Both the position numbers and the translations under genes were made by a program. A stretch of DNA of 35,070 nt from Actinomycetes bacterium (lineage in GTDB: Bacteria > Actinomycetota > Actinomycetes > Actinomycetales > Actinomycetaceae), in NCBI GenBank assembly GCA_023389315.1, contig JAEWEQ010000023.1, positions 1-35,070 of the forward strand. The letters run 5' to 3'. Below, piece by piece: positions 25,678 to 31,797 of the stretch. The notes under the pieces were generated by a model. It saw only the letters and a list, made by a program, of their open reading frames with translations, was not told where the DNA came from and made no database searches. Position 1 is the stretch's first letter. Each line of letters starts with the position of its first letter.

Positions 25678-25749
25678 GCCTCCGAGCGGCGTCGATCCGC
25701 TGACCTTTCGATTTTCAGTCGAACGCTCTACCAACTGAGCTACAGAGGC
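25677..25749 (-). tRNA. tRNA-Phe (GAA)
   Basis: The 73-base gene folds as a standard cloverleaf: acceptor GCCTCTG/CGGAGGC, D-arm GCTC...GAGC, anticodon stem TTCGA/TCGAA around CTGAAAA (anticodon GAA), discriminator A, CCA not encoded. The T-arm is AGCGG-ATCGACG-CCGCT, so position 54 is A instead of the nearly universal T. It is the last gene of the operon. Confidence 0.93.
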
Positions 25750-25780
25750 GTTTTGGACACTTACTAGCGTAAGCGATCCG

Positions 25781-25854
25781 CGACCCCGACCGGGCTCGAA
25801 CCGGCGACCTCCGCCGTGACAGGGCGGCGCGCTAACCAACTGCGCTACGGGGCC
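25781..25854 (-). tRNA. tRNA-Asp (GTC), copy 1
   Basis: A 74-base cloverleaf with acceptor GGCCCCG/CGGGGTC, anticodon loop CTGTCAC (GTC), T-loop TTCGAGC and discriminator G; CCA is not encoded. It is identical to the copy at 25950-26023. Confidence 0.96.
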
Positions 25855-25949
25855 AAGTGAGAACCACCTAAGTGGTGGAATCACCGAAGTTTGGAAGGGA
25901 TACGTGTGCGCAACAGTGTTGAACCTGCTGCTTTGTGTCCCGGTTTCCG

Positions 25950-26023
25950 CGACCCCGACCGGGCTCGAACCGGCGACCTCCGCCGTGACAGGGCGGCGCG
26001 CTAACCAACTGCGCTACGGGGCC
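25950..26023 (-). tRNA. tRNA-Asp (GTC), copy 2
   Basis: It is identical over 74 bases to the tRNA-Asp at 25781-25854, with a 95-base spacer between the copies. The spacer differs from the other operon gaps, so this is a gene duplication kept identical by conversion or recent in origin. Confidence 0.96.
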
Positions 26024-26024
26024 T

Positions 26025-26100
26025 TGGCACCCCCAACGGGATTCGAACCCGTGCCGCCGCCGTGAAAGGGCGGTGTCCTAGGCCGCTAGACGATGGGGGC
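26025..26100 (-). tRNA. tRNA-Glu (TTC)
   Basis: A cloverleaf with acceptor GCCCCCA/TGGGGGT (G1-U72 wobble), anticodon loop CTTTCAC (TTC), T-loop TTCGAAT and discriminator G at 26028. CCA is encoded (26027-26025), unlike the other tRNAs here. It is the first gene of the operon, immediately downstream of a good promoter. Confidence 0.95.
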
Positions 26101-26145
26101 CCAGACTGTCTTGGGCGTCTAAATCGTCGCCACCAGACAGAGAAA

Positions 26146-26174
26146 ATCATACGCATCTGCGGGACGATAATCAA
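26146..26174 (-). promoter_or_regulatory. Promoter of the tRNA Glu-Asp-Asp-Phe operon
   Basis: On the minus strand TTGATT (26174-26169), a 17-base spacer and TATGAT (26151-26146) form a near-consensus vegetative promoter. Transcription would start near 26139, about 40 bases before tRNA-Glu. Confidence 0.75.
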
Positions 26175-26253
26175 AACGCGACCATGTGACCCCTGTCACC
26201 GGGGTTGGTTGTTGGCGGAAACCTGCGCAAAAGCAGCTATGTGGAACGCAAGT

Positions 26254-26427
26254 ACCCTGCCAACTGCACAGGCACGTCAACGGTGGGTGAACCGTCCTCG
26301 GGAATGGGGAAAGTGCGGCGATGACGTGGCGCAGGTTTAGGGATGACCTTGCCAACTGCACAGGCACGTCAACGGTGGGCGAACCGTCCTCGGGAATGGG
26401 GAAAGTGCGGTGATGACGTGGCGCAGG
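26254..26427 (+). repeat. Two 82-bp direct repeats (period 92 bp) upstream of mscS
   Basis: Copies 26254-26335 and 26346-26427 differ at three positions, all C/T changes, and are separated by 10 unrelated bases. Each contains the octamer CGTCCTCG and the shared blocks TGCCAACTGCACAGGCACG and GATGACGTGGCGCAGG. The duplication is intergenic and could be a regulatory module or an upstream RNA element for mscS. Confidence 0.85.
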
Positions 26428-26507
26428 GGCACGCAGGCGATGCGGGCGGTAGCGACATTATTCGGACACTCGACAGCTCAGATTCAGCGTCTAGCCAGGT
26501 TGGACTC

Positions 26508-26513
26508 TAGGGT
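26508..26513 (+). promoter_or_regulatory. Candidate -10 element of a leaderless mscS transcript
   Basis: TAGGGT (TANNNT) ends seven bases before the ATG at 26521, with no upstream ribosome binding site. No clear -35 is seen. Confidence 0.4.
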
Positions 26514-26520
26514 GGAATGT

Positions 26521-28242
26521 ATGGAGAACACTGAAGAGGTCGTACAAGACGCGGTAGACATCCTCCACCTGGTGATCGGTATGGGGATTGGCGCCGCCAT
26601 CACCTTAGCGGTGGGGATTGCCCTGTGGATCGGGGTGCGAATAATAGGTAGGCGCTCGGCGAACTTCCACCGCATGTTGCGGCGCGTGAAACTACCTACC
26701 TTCGCGCTGCTGCTGGTTGCCGGCGCTTGGCAAGGGCTGAGCTACTCCGCCGCCGAAGCCACCCGCGAAGCCCTCGGCTGGGTGGACCCCCTCCAGCACG
26801 GCCTGCTGATCTTCACCATCATCGCCTCCGCCTGGCTGGCCGTCGCCATGGCCTACAGCATTGAAGACATCGCTACCTCACGTTCCCTGGAATCCACCTC
26901 CCGGCGCGTCACCCAAGCGCAAATGCTGCGGCGCGTGCTGCAAGTCCTCATCGCCTTGCTCGCCCTGGTGGCCGTGACCTTGACCTTCCCCTCCGCGCGC
27001 CCCGCCATGGCGTCACTGCTGGCCTCCGCCGGCGTGATCTCCCTGGTAGCTGGTATTGCAGCGCAAGACTCCCTATCCAACACCTTCGCCGGCTTGCAGC
27101 TGACCTTCACTGACGCGCTGCGAGTGGGTGACGTGATCGTGGTGGACGGGACCATGGGGACGGTGGAGGAGGTGACCCTCACCTACGTGGTGATGCGCGT
27201 ATGGGACGAGCGGCGCATCATCGTCCCCTCCACCCACTTCACCAAGAACAAGTTCGAAAACCTCACCCGCCTACACTCCAAGATGCTGGGGTCGGTGGAG
27301 CTGAAACTCGGTTGGGCCGCCCCCATGGGAGCGCTGCGCGCCGAAGTTGAACGCCTACTGTCACGAACCGACCTGTGGGACCACCGCACCGTGAACATCC
27401 AGGTCACGGATTCTTCCGAAACCTGGATCCTGGTGCGCGTCGTGGTGTCCGCCGCCAACACCGGGGACCTGTGGGACTTGCGCTGCTACCTGCGTGAACA
27501 CCTGGTGGAGTGGGTTAGCGAAAACGCGCCCTACGCCCTCGCACGCGAACGTTTCCAACGCGAAGAAATCGTGGAAGTAACGCGCGACCGGTCGGAAGAA
27601 GAAATCGTTTCCCTGGCGCGCGAACTGAGCGACATACGCCGCGGCGGAAACGAAGAAGAAGAGGACGAGGACGTTCCCGCCTCCAAACAACAAGCGCGCC
27701 TGGCAGAGGCGAAGAAACGCGCTGCCTCGGTGCGGCGCAAACGACTGCGCGACCGCAAGGTAGAAAAGCAAGCAGAAGCCAGCCCCACCTCTGAACTGAC
27801 CCGAGTACTCAGCCCGGCGGAGTTGGAAAAACTGTGGAAAGACAAACAGAAAGCCCTCCCTGCCAAGGATGCAGACGAAGCCGAAACGAACGCGACGTCG
27901 AAGGCACAGCAGGGGGAAACTGCCGGACCGTCCTCGCCGGAAAAAGCGGCCGAGGAAACCGCAGCGGCGCAGCCAGTGGCGGATAAACCGGCGCGCGCGG
28001 TGGAAACCACCGGCGATATGGAACGCCTGTATTCGGGCGATGCGGAAGCCGAAGAACGCTCCCGCATGTACGCCGGGCCGGGGGAGAAAGCCCTGCGGGA
28101 ACGGGAAGAAGCCGCCACTCTGCGGGCCTTCCGCGACGGCACGATCGATGCGGAAGAAGCATTGAAGCGTTTGGCGGGCAGTTTGCAAAGTCAAGAAATA
28201 GTGCGCCAAGAAGCGGCACAAAAACGCCGGAAGAAGGATTAG
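26521..28242 (+). CDS. mscS: MscS-family mechanosensitive ion channel
   Basis: It is a small-conductance mechanosensitive channel protein that releases solutes on osmotic downshock. From ATG 26521 it has 573 residues. Membrane helices lie near 14-42, 58-80, 92-112 and 137-157. The pore-lining helix and following beta domain are recognisable in SLLASAGVISLVAGIAAQDS, LSNTFAGLQLTFTDALRVGD and VVDGTMGTVEEVTL, ending in KNKFENLTR. From about residue 395 a 175-residue charged, Glu/Lys/Arg/Ala-rich cytoplasmic tail follows, far beyond the E. coli MscS length, likely helical or disordered. The ATG at 26521 follows TAGGGT by seven bases; a start at 26410 would add 37 residues encoded partly by a repeat and is less likely. 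Confidence 0.9.
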   Translation: MENTEEVVQDAVDILHLVIGMGIGAAITLAVGIALWIGVRIIGRRSANFHRMLRRVKLPTFALLLVAGAWQGLSYSAAEATREALGWVDPLQHGLLIFTIIASAWLAVAMAYSIEDIATSRSLESTSRRVTQAQMLRRVLQVLIALLALVAVTLTFPSARPAMASLLASAGVISLVAGIAAQDSLSNTFAGLQLTFTDALRVGDVIVVDGTMGTVEEVTLTYVVMRVWDERRIIVPSTHFTKNKFENLTRLHSKMLGSVELKLGWAAPMGALRAEVERLLSRTDLWDHRTVNIQVTDSSETWILVRVVVSAANTGDLWDLRCYLREHLVEWVSENAPYALARERFQREEIVEVTRDRSEEEIVSLARELSDIRRGGNEEEEDEDVPASKQQARLAEAKKRAASVRRKRLRDRKVEKQAEASPTSELTRVLSPAELEKLWKDKQKALPAKDADEAETNATSKAQQGETAGPSSPEKAAEETAAAQPVADKPARAVETTGDMERLYSGDAEAEERSRMYAGPGEKALREREEAATLRAFRDGTIDAEEALKRLAGSLQSQEIVRQEAAQKRRKKD

Positions 28243-28245
28243 AAG

Positions 28246-28650
28246 ATGATTGATGAAAACGCGGCTGCCCGCACGCAAGCGCAGTGGCGGTCCCTGCTGA
28301 CCCCCATGGAGTACCACGTGCTGCGCGAAGCTGGCACCGAGCGGCCCGGTACCGGGGCGCTGCTGCATGAAAAACGTCCCGGAACGTACTCGTGCCGCGG
28401 GTGCGGGCAGAAGCTGTTCCGCTCCGACGCGAAGTTCGACTCCGGGTGCGGTTGGCCTTCGTTCTTCCAGTCCGAGGACGGGGCGATGCGTTACCTGCGC
28501 GATGAGTCCCATGGGATGGTGCGAACCGAGGTGCGCTGCTCCAACTGCGACTCCCATTTGGGGCACCTGTTCGACGACGCGCCGCAAACCCCCACGGGGC
28601 AGCGTTACTGTATGAACTCCGTGTGCTTGGAATTCGAAGAGGACGCCTAA
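28246..28650 (+). CDS. msrB: Peptide-methionine (R)-S-oxide reductase
   Basis: It reduces the R form of methionine sulfoxide in oxidised proteins. The 134-residue protein has the zinc ligands C50-x-x-C53 (CRGC) and C98-x-x-C101 (CSNC), FDSGCGWPSFF around the candidate resolving Cys68, HLGHLFDD, and the catalytic Cys122 in GQRYCMNSVCLEF. The length is normal. The start ATG lies three bases after the mscS stop behind AAGGA. Its TAA overlaps the next start codon (TAATG), so the genes form one operon. Confidence 0.96.
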   Translation: MIDENAAARTQAQWRSLLTPMEYHVLREAGTERPGTGALLHEKRPGTYSCRGCGQKLFRSDAKFDSGCGWPSFFQSEDGAMRYLRDESHGMVRTEVRCSNCDSHLGHLFDDAPQTPTGQRYCMNSVCLEFEEDA

Positions 28651-29600
28651 TGCGGGTCGTTTCCTGGAACATCCAGTTCGGCACTGCCAACACTTTGACG
28701 TGGGCCGAGTGCGGTCTGGACGGTGAGTCCACCGCACCGGGTGCCCCCGGGGCGCGTGGGGCGCGACTGGGTGGTGCACGGGAAAACGAATCGCAATCGG
28801 ACGGCCAACAACCACCCGACGCGCGAATCGGCGGGTCGCGAGCGGCTGAGTTAGCGCTGGCGGACTGCGTGCGCGTGTTGGGCAATACCGGTGCCGACGT
28901 GCTGGCGTTCCAGGAAGTTGACCGGCGCCAATGCCGCTCCGGGTGGGTGGATCAGCCCGGAGTGATCGCACGCACCTTGCAGCCGCTGGGCTACCGCTGG
29001 TGGCATTTCGCCCCCGCCTACAACGGCTCGGCTTCCTTGGCGCATCTACCCACCCACCCCGCATGGTCGCAGTGGGCACCGGGATTCGGGGTGATGCTGG
29101 TAGCGAAGGAACGTCCTCGTAGATGGAAAGTAGCTGATTTAGGGCGCGGACCGTGGCAGTGGGTGAAACGCGAATCGGGGCTCGCTGGCCGGGTTTTTGG
29201 CGGCTATCCGCGGATGGGACAAAAGCGAGTGCTGCTGTCGGCGGACTTCGGCGACGTGGCGGTGGGAGTGACCCACTTGGAGCTGGATATGGATACTGCG
29301 AGCGCCCAACTGCGGCGCGCTTGGGACTTGACACGCTCACTGGCACCCACCGCGGTGCTGACGGGGGACTTCAATATGCGCCAAGAGCAGGTGTGTGCGC
29401 AGTTGGACGCCGGCAGTGAGTACGCCGGGGGCGTGTGTACCTTCCCCGCCACCGACCCGACTATCTGCATCGACCACCTGATCCACACTCCCGCTGCCGG
29501 TGGCAGCGCGCAGGTGCGTAGCCAGCAACTGCCGGTATCTGACCATACGGCGCTGATAGTGGATCTACCAGCCCTGCAGCCACCGGCCGTGATTGACTAA
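28650..29600 (+). CDS. Endonuclease/exonuclease/phosphatase family protein
   Basis: It is a member of the DNase I-like EEP superfamily, metal-dependent phosphodiesterases acting on DNA, phosphoinositides or other phosphoesters; the substrate here is unknown. The 316-residue protein has the catalytic set: Asn7 in SWNIQFG, Glu89 in AFQEVD, His209 in GVTHLELD, Asp240/Asn242 in LTGDFNMRQ, and Asp298-His299 in SDHTAL. Residues about 25-63 are a Gly/Arg/Gln-rich linker inserted after the first strand. There is no signal peptide, so it acts in the cytoplasm. The ATG at 28650 overlaps the msrB stop codon. Confidence 0.88.
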   Translation: MRVVSWNIQFGTANTLTWAECGLDGESTAPGAPGARGARLGGARENESQSDGQQPPDARIGGSRAAELALADCVRVLGNTGADVLAFQEVDRRQCRSGWVDQPGVIARTLQPLGYRWWHFAPAYNGSASLAHLPTHPAWSQWAPGFGVMLVAKERPRRWKVADLGRGPWQWVKRESGLAGRVFGGYPRMGQKRVLLSADFGDVAVGVTHLELDMDTASAQLRRAWDLTRSLAPTAVLTGDFNMRQEQVCAQLDAGSEYAGGVCTFPATDPTICIDHLIHTPAAGGSAQVRSQQLPVSDHTALIVDLPALQPPAVID

Positions 29601-29613
29601 GAGGGAAGTGGTG

Positions 29614-30582
29614 GTGAACGCAGCAACTCCCAGTGGACCGATGGAGCCTTCAGGTGCAGGCGCTCGCGGCACTTTTGCTGACGGGTTATTTGGTCGCATC
29701 CCCGCGCCGGTACTGTTCATCGGCTCCGGCTTCACCCAGTACATCGGCGCTGCTATCGCGGTGTCACTGTTCCTCCTGATGCCGCCCTACGCGGTGTCCT
29801 GGTGGCGGTTTTCGATTGCTGCAGTGGTGCTATTACTGTGGCGTCGTCCCTGGCGAGAGTCACTGACCTGGCGCGAGTTGGTAACCTCGGGGATTTTCGG
29901 CGTGGTGATGGCCGGCATGAACACCACCTTCTACTTGGCAGTGGCGCACTTGGACCTGGGGGTCGCGGTGTCGTTGGAGTTCGTGGGGCCGGTTTTGGTG
30001 GCGATCCTTACGCGGCGCAACTGGAAAACCACCCTCGCCGCGCTGTCAGCGTTCGCCGGCGTGGTACTGATATCTGGCTTCGGGTTGTCCCTGCAGGCGC
30101 CGGGTGTGGCGCGCGGCGTCGCCTTCGCCCTCGCCGCTGGGGCGCTGTGGGCGGCCTACATCCTGCTGGGTAGGCGGATCGCCGCCACTCGCTCCGGCGT
30201 GACTTCCCTGGCGGTGGGGTGCGCGGTTGCCAGCGTGGTTTACCTCCCGCTGGCACGTTTGCCGCGCTGGCCCGCTGCCGATGCGAATATTGGCGAGGGC
30301 GGTGCCAGCTGGGTTGGTCCTAATACCGCCGTTTGGGTGGTGGCGATCCTCATTATCTTGGTGGGGGTGCTGTCAACGGTGTTGCCGTACTCGTTGGAAC
30401 AAGTCGCGCTGGCGCGCGTGGATGCGGCGACTTTCGCTTTGCTGACCTCCTTGCTGCCCGCCACGAGTTTGCTGACGGGGGCGGTAATGTTGGGGCAGTT
30501 CCCGGAGCCCGCGTCCATCGCTGGTTTGGTTTTCATTTCTTTCGCGGTGTGGCTGGCGTCGCAACGGGCCGGGAAAAAGTGA
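29614..30582 (+). CDS. EamA/DMT-family exporter (RhtA-like)
   Basis: It is a drug/metabolite-transporter superfamily membrane protein with about ten helices in two EamA repeats. YAVSWWRFSIAAVVLLLWRR, MNTTFYLAVAHLDLGVAVSL and EFVGPVLVAIL match the RhtA/YddG-like branch that exports amino acids such as threonine and homoserine; the substrate is inferred. The second repeat contains GALWAAYILLGRRIA and STVLPYSLEQVALARVDAAT. Three GTG codons at 29608, 29611 and 29614 compete; GAGGGA at 29601-29606 gives the best spacing to 29614 (322 residues). An upstream TTG at 29593 lacks a site. It follows the EEP gene closely and is probably co-transcribed. Confidence 0.88.
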   Translation: MNAATPSGPMEPSGAGARGTFADGLFGRIPAPVLFIGSGFTQYIGAAIAVSLFLLMPPYAVSWWRFSIAAVVLLLWRRPWRESLTWRELVTSGIFGVVMAGMNTTFYLAVAHLDLGVAVSLEFVGPVLVAILTRRNWKTTLAALSAFAGVVLISGFGLSLQAPGVARGVAFALAAGALWAAYILLGRRIAATRSGVTSLAVGCAVASVVYLPLARLPRWPAADANIGEGGASWVGPNTAVWVVAILIILVGVLSTVLPYSLEQVALARVDAATFALLTSLLPATSLLTGAVMLGQFPEPASIAGLVFISFAVWLASQRAGKK

Positions 30583-30759
30583 CAATCAAAGAGCCAGATC
30601 TTTACCATTTCTTAATGAAATGTGTCGTTTTTCGTGATGATAAGCACGAAACGGTATCAGTTTGACCTCTCGAAATGCGAAAGCTGTGAAGTGGGGGCAA
30701 AGTTGAGAATGTAGGGAACGCAACCGCTGTTCCACTTCCCATCAAGTGAGGAGAGAACA
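30583..30759 (+). other. Gap before the GlsB-type gene, with two hairpins
   Basis: This AT-richer stretch holds CATTTC-TTAAT-GAAATG (30606-30622) and CGTTT(TT)CGTG...CACGAAACG (30626-30653), either of which could end the upstream operon. TTGACC at 30662-30667 resembles a -35, but no good -10 follows at standard distance. A promoter for the downstream gene must lie here or just below. Confidence 0.4.
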
Positions 30760-31011
30760 ATGGGATACTCCATTCTTATGTACATCGTTGTGGGTGCCAT
30801 CATCGGTGCTCTGGCTCGCCTGTTCATGAAGGGTGAACAGCCCTTAGGCATCGTTTGGACCATCATCCTGGGTGCGCTGGGCGCAGCTATCGGCGGTACC
30901 ATCGCCGGTGCTCTGTTCAACAACCCCAATGGCATTCTCGCCTGGGTGGTCTCCGTGCTAGTGGCTATGGGGCTCATCTCCCTGTACCTGGGCTTCCAGG
31001 CTCGCCGCTAA
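30760..31011 (+). CDS. GlsB/YeaQ/YmgE family stress-response membrane protein
   Basis: This 83-residue protein has three membrane helices: MYIVVGAIIGALARLFM, IVWTIILGALGAAIGGTIAG and ILAWVVSVLVAMGLISLYLG. Its length, Gly-rich first helix and GIVWTIILGALGA match the transglycosylase-associated (YeaQ/YmgE/GlsB) family, which is induced by envelope or general stress in several bacteria. The biochemical role is unknown. A strong GAGGAGAG site precedes the ATG by six bases. It is monocistronic, flanked by hairpins on both sides. Confidence 0.92.
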   Translation: MGYSILMYIVVGAIIGALARLFMKGEQPLGIVWTIILGALGAAIGGTIAGALFNNPNGILAWVVSVLVAMGLISLYLGFQARR

Positions 31012-31029
31012 CCGGCACAGCAAATGCGT

Positions 31030-31064
31030 CGAGGGTCACTCCTTTGGGAGTGGCCCTCGTTTTT
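31030..31064 (+). terminator. Intrinsic terminator after the GlsB-type gene
   Basis: A 13-bp stem (31030-31042 with 31047-31059, one T-G wobble) with a TTTG loop is followed directly by TTTTT. It is a textbook Rho-independent terminator. Confidence 0.92.
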
Positions 31065-31090
31065 GTTTGTGGCACTAAGGTAGTTAAACT
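31063..31090 (+). promoter_or_regulatory. Candidate tRNA-Lys promoter
   Basis: TTGTTT (31063-31068), a 16-base spacer and TAAACT (31085-31090) precede the tRNA by nine bases. The -35 overlaps the T tail of the upstream terminator. Confidence 0.5.
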
Positions 31091-31099
31091 AGTGCCCAC

Positions 31100-31172
31100 G
31101 GGCCTATAGCTCAATTGGCAGAGCAACGGACTTTTAATCCGTGGGTTCAGGGTTCGATTCCCTGTGGGCCCA
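31100..31172 (+). tRNA. tRNA-Lys (TTT); probable integration site
   Basis: A 73-base cloverleaf with acceptor GGGCCTA/TGGGCCC, anticodon loop CTTTTAA (TTT), T-loop TTCGATT and discriminator A; CCA is not encoded. It marks the boundary between chromosomal sequence and phage-like genes. The antisense strand of its 3' half (31134-31172) supplies the last 12 codons and stop of the phage repressor, so the element probably integrated into this tRNA, recreating its 3' end. Confidence 0.96.
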
Positions 31173-31475
31173 CCCATCGGATGCCCCCGCAAGCGCGGGG
31201 GCTTTCGCGTACCCGGGCTTAAACGGTGCGGGGATCCAATTTCCATCCGATCCTCGCACTGGCATTAGGTCGTTAACACTTACGCCATAATGGGTCGCTA
31301 GCGTTAGTAGCTCTTCTGCCGACCACTTCGAGTGGCCGTGTAGTCGCCGAGAAATATTCTGCCCGGTTATAGACAGTAGCTTTCCCACCTTGCTGCGCGA
31401 ATCATTATTTATGAACATGTACTGGGCGATGGTGGTTCCAACCGCTCTGTCGAAGTCAATAGTCTGTTCATTCAT
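31134..31475 (-). CDS. Phage-type XRE-like repressor, reading into tRNA-Lys
   Basis: This 113-residue protein carries a helix-turn-helix of the XRE/Cro-CI type: SRSKVGKLLSITGQNISRRL followed by HGHSKWSAEELLTLATHYGV (about 26-66). I read it as the immunity repressor. The start is ATG 31475; upstream TTGTGC-17-TACGCT puts the transcription start on that ATG, so the mRNA is leaderless like lambda cI. The coding strand has AT-rich codons unlike the chromosome. After residue ~87 the frame passes through the tRNA terminator, and residues 102-113 (WAHRESNPEPTD) are antisense to tRNA-Lys, with the stop in the anticodon loop. The C-terminus is therefore set by the integration junction. It is divergent from the Xis/Cro-like gene. 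Confidence 0.8.
   Translation of the reverse strand: MNEQTIDFDRAVGTTIAQYMFINNDSRSKVGKLLSITGQNISRRLHGHSKWSAEELLTLATHYGVSVNDLMPVRGSDGNWIPAPFKPGYAKAPALAGASDGWAHRESNPEPTD
31183..31202 (+). terminator. Hairpin after tRNA-Lys, inside the repressor frame
   Basis: GCCCCCGC (31183-31190) pairs with GCGGGGGC (31195-31202) around AAGC, followed by a short TTT. It probably ends tRNA-Lys transcription. On the opposite strand it lies within the last codons of the repressor, so the same DNA serves both. Confidence 0.7.
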
Positions 31476-31481
31476 GAAACA

Positions 31482-31510
31482 AGCGTAACTAATGTGCGAA
31501 GAAAGCACAA
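31482..31510 (-). promoter_or_regulatory. Leaderless promoter of the repressor
   Basis: On the minus strand TTGTGC, a 17-base spacer and TACGCT are followed after six bases by the repressor ATG. Spacing matches a leaderless transcript. Most of the span is covered by the TGTGC-N7-GCACA operator candidate, so the repressor may control itself. Confidence 0.7.
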
Positions 31511-31535
31511 GTGTGTCATTGACATCCACGTGTGC
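31493..31535. promoter_or_regulatory. Candidate repressor operators
   Basis: TGTGC (31493-31497) and GCACA (31505-31509) form a perfect inverted repeat with a 7-base spacer. A third TGTGC half-site lies at 31531-31535. TGTCA-T-TGACA (31514-31524) is a separate palindrome overlapping the rightward -35. They sit between the two divergent starts where phage operators are expected. Confidence 0.5.
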
Positions 31536-31547
31536 AGATTGTAAATT
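31519..31547 (+). promoter_or_regulatory. Consensus early promoter of the Xis/Cro-like gene (leaderless)
   Basis: TTGACA (31519-31524), a 17-base spacer and TAAATT (31542-31547) form the best promoter in the window. Six bases later comes the ATG at 31554, so the transcript starts on the start codon. Confidence 0.85.
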
Positions 31548-31553
31548 GCGCAT

Positions 31554-31781
31554 ATGAACGAAAACCGCACAAATATTCGAGCAGGTGTCTTGGTGACCGG
31601 CAGAGAAGCTGTTGATCTTCTGCCTGGAACTACGTACGGAACATTCATGCGTTGGGCGCGGGAGGGGAAGGTTCCGGTTTACCTACTTGGGGGTCGGAAG
31701 TTCTTCCGACGGTCGGACGTGGAGGCGTTGTTGACGCCTGTGGTTGGGTCGGCGGCTAGTGCGGATGATGGCGCGTTGTAG
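31554..31781 (+). CDS. Excisionase/Cro-like winged-helix DNA-binding protein
   Basis: This 75-residue protein fits the MerR-like 'helix-turn-helix 17' excisionase fold: VTGREAVDLLPGTTYGTFMR (helix-turn-helix) followed by WAREGKVPVYLLGGRKFFRR and SDVEALL, the usual wing and C-terminal helix. In phages such proteins act as excisionases (recombination directionality factors) or as early repressors. Position directly divergent from the repressor is the cro position. It has a consensus, leaderless promoter. The neighbours downstream (early and replication genes) are probably in the same operon. Confidence 0.8.
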   Translation: MNENRTNIRAGVLVTGREAVDLLPGTTYGTFMRWAREGKVPVYLLGGRKFFRRSDVEALLTPVVGSAASADDGAL

Positions 31782-31797
31782 GGCGGGGTGATTAGTA

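Larger units (their letters stand above)
26175..26520 (+). other. Long non-coding region upstream of mscS
   Basis: Between the tRNA operon promoter and the mscS start there is no convincing gene. Its main content is the 92-bp-period tandem duplication at 26254-26427. An in-frame ATG at 26410 exists inside the second copy, but the ATG at 26521 has better evidence. Confidence 0.5.
948..29119. repeat. Dispersed octamer family CGTCCTCG / CGAGGACG
   Basis: By hand scan the octamer or its complement occurs about 37 times between these positions, on both strands (about 20 as CGTCCTCG and 17 as CGAGGACG). Flanks often extend it to CCGTCCTCGG. Examples: 1819, 1872, 3185, 4749, 7183, 9196, 13813, 17630, 22071, 24639, 26293, 26385, 27929, 28473, 29112. 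It lies in intergenic DNA and in all three frames within genes (Pro-Ser-Ser, Val-Leu, Glu-Asp, Arg-Pro-Arg). None occurs after 31.2 kb. Confidence 0.75.

Noticed and set aside
25504..25767. A plus-strand open frame before the tRNA genes
   Set aside because: It runs through the terminator and antisense to tRNA-Phe, with no ribosome binding site or recognisable sequence.
26410..26520. A longer mscS start at 26410
   Set aside because: The extra 37 residues would come partly from the 92-bp repeat and contain no helix expected for the family; ATG 26521 follows a -10-like element at leaderless distance.
27361..29346. A 661-codon minus-strand open frame across mscS, msrB and the EEP gene
   Set aside because: It is a long antisense frame typical of high-GC DNA. 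Its translation is Arg/Pro/Phe-rich with no motif, while three genes with clear catalytic motifs lie on the other strand.
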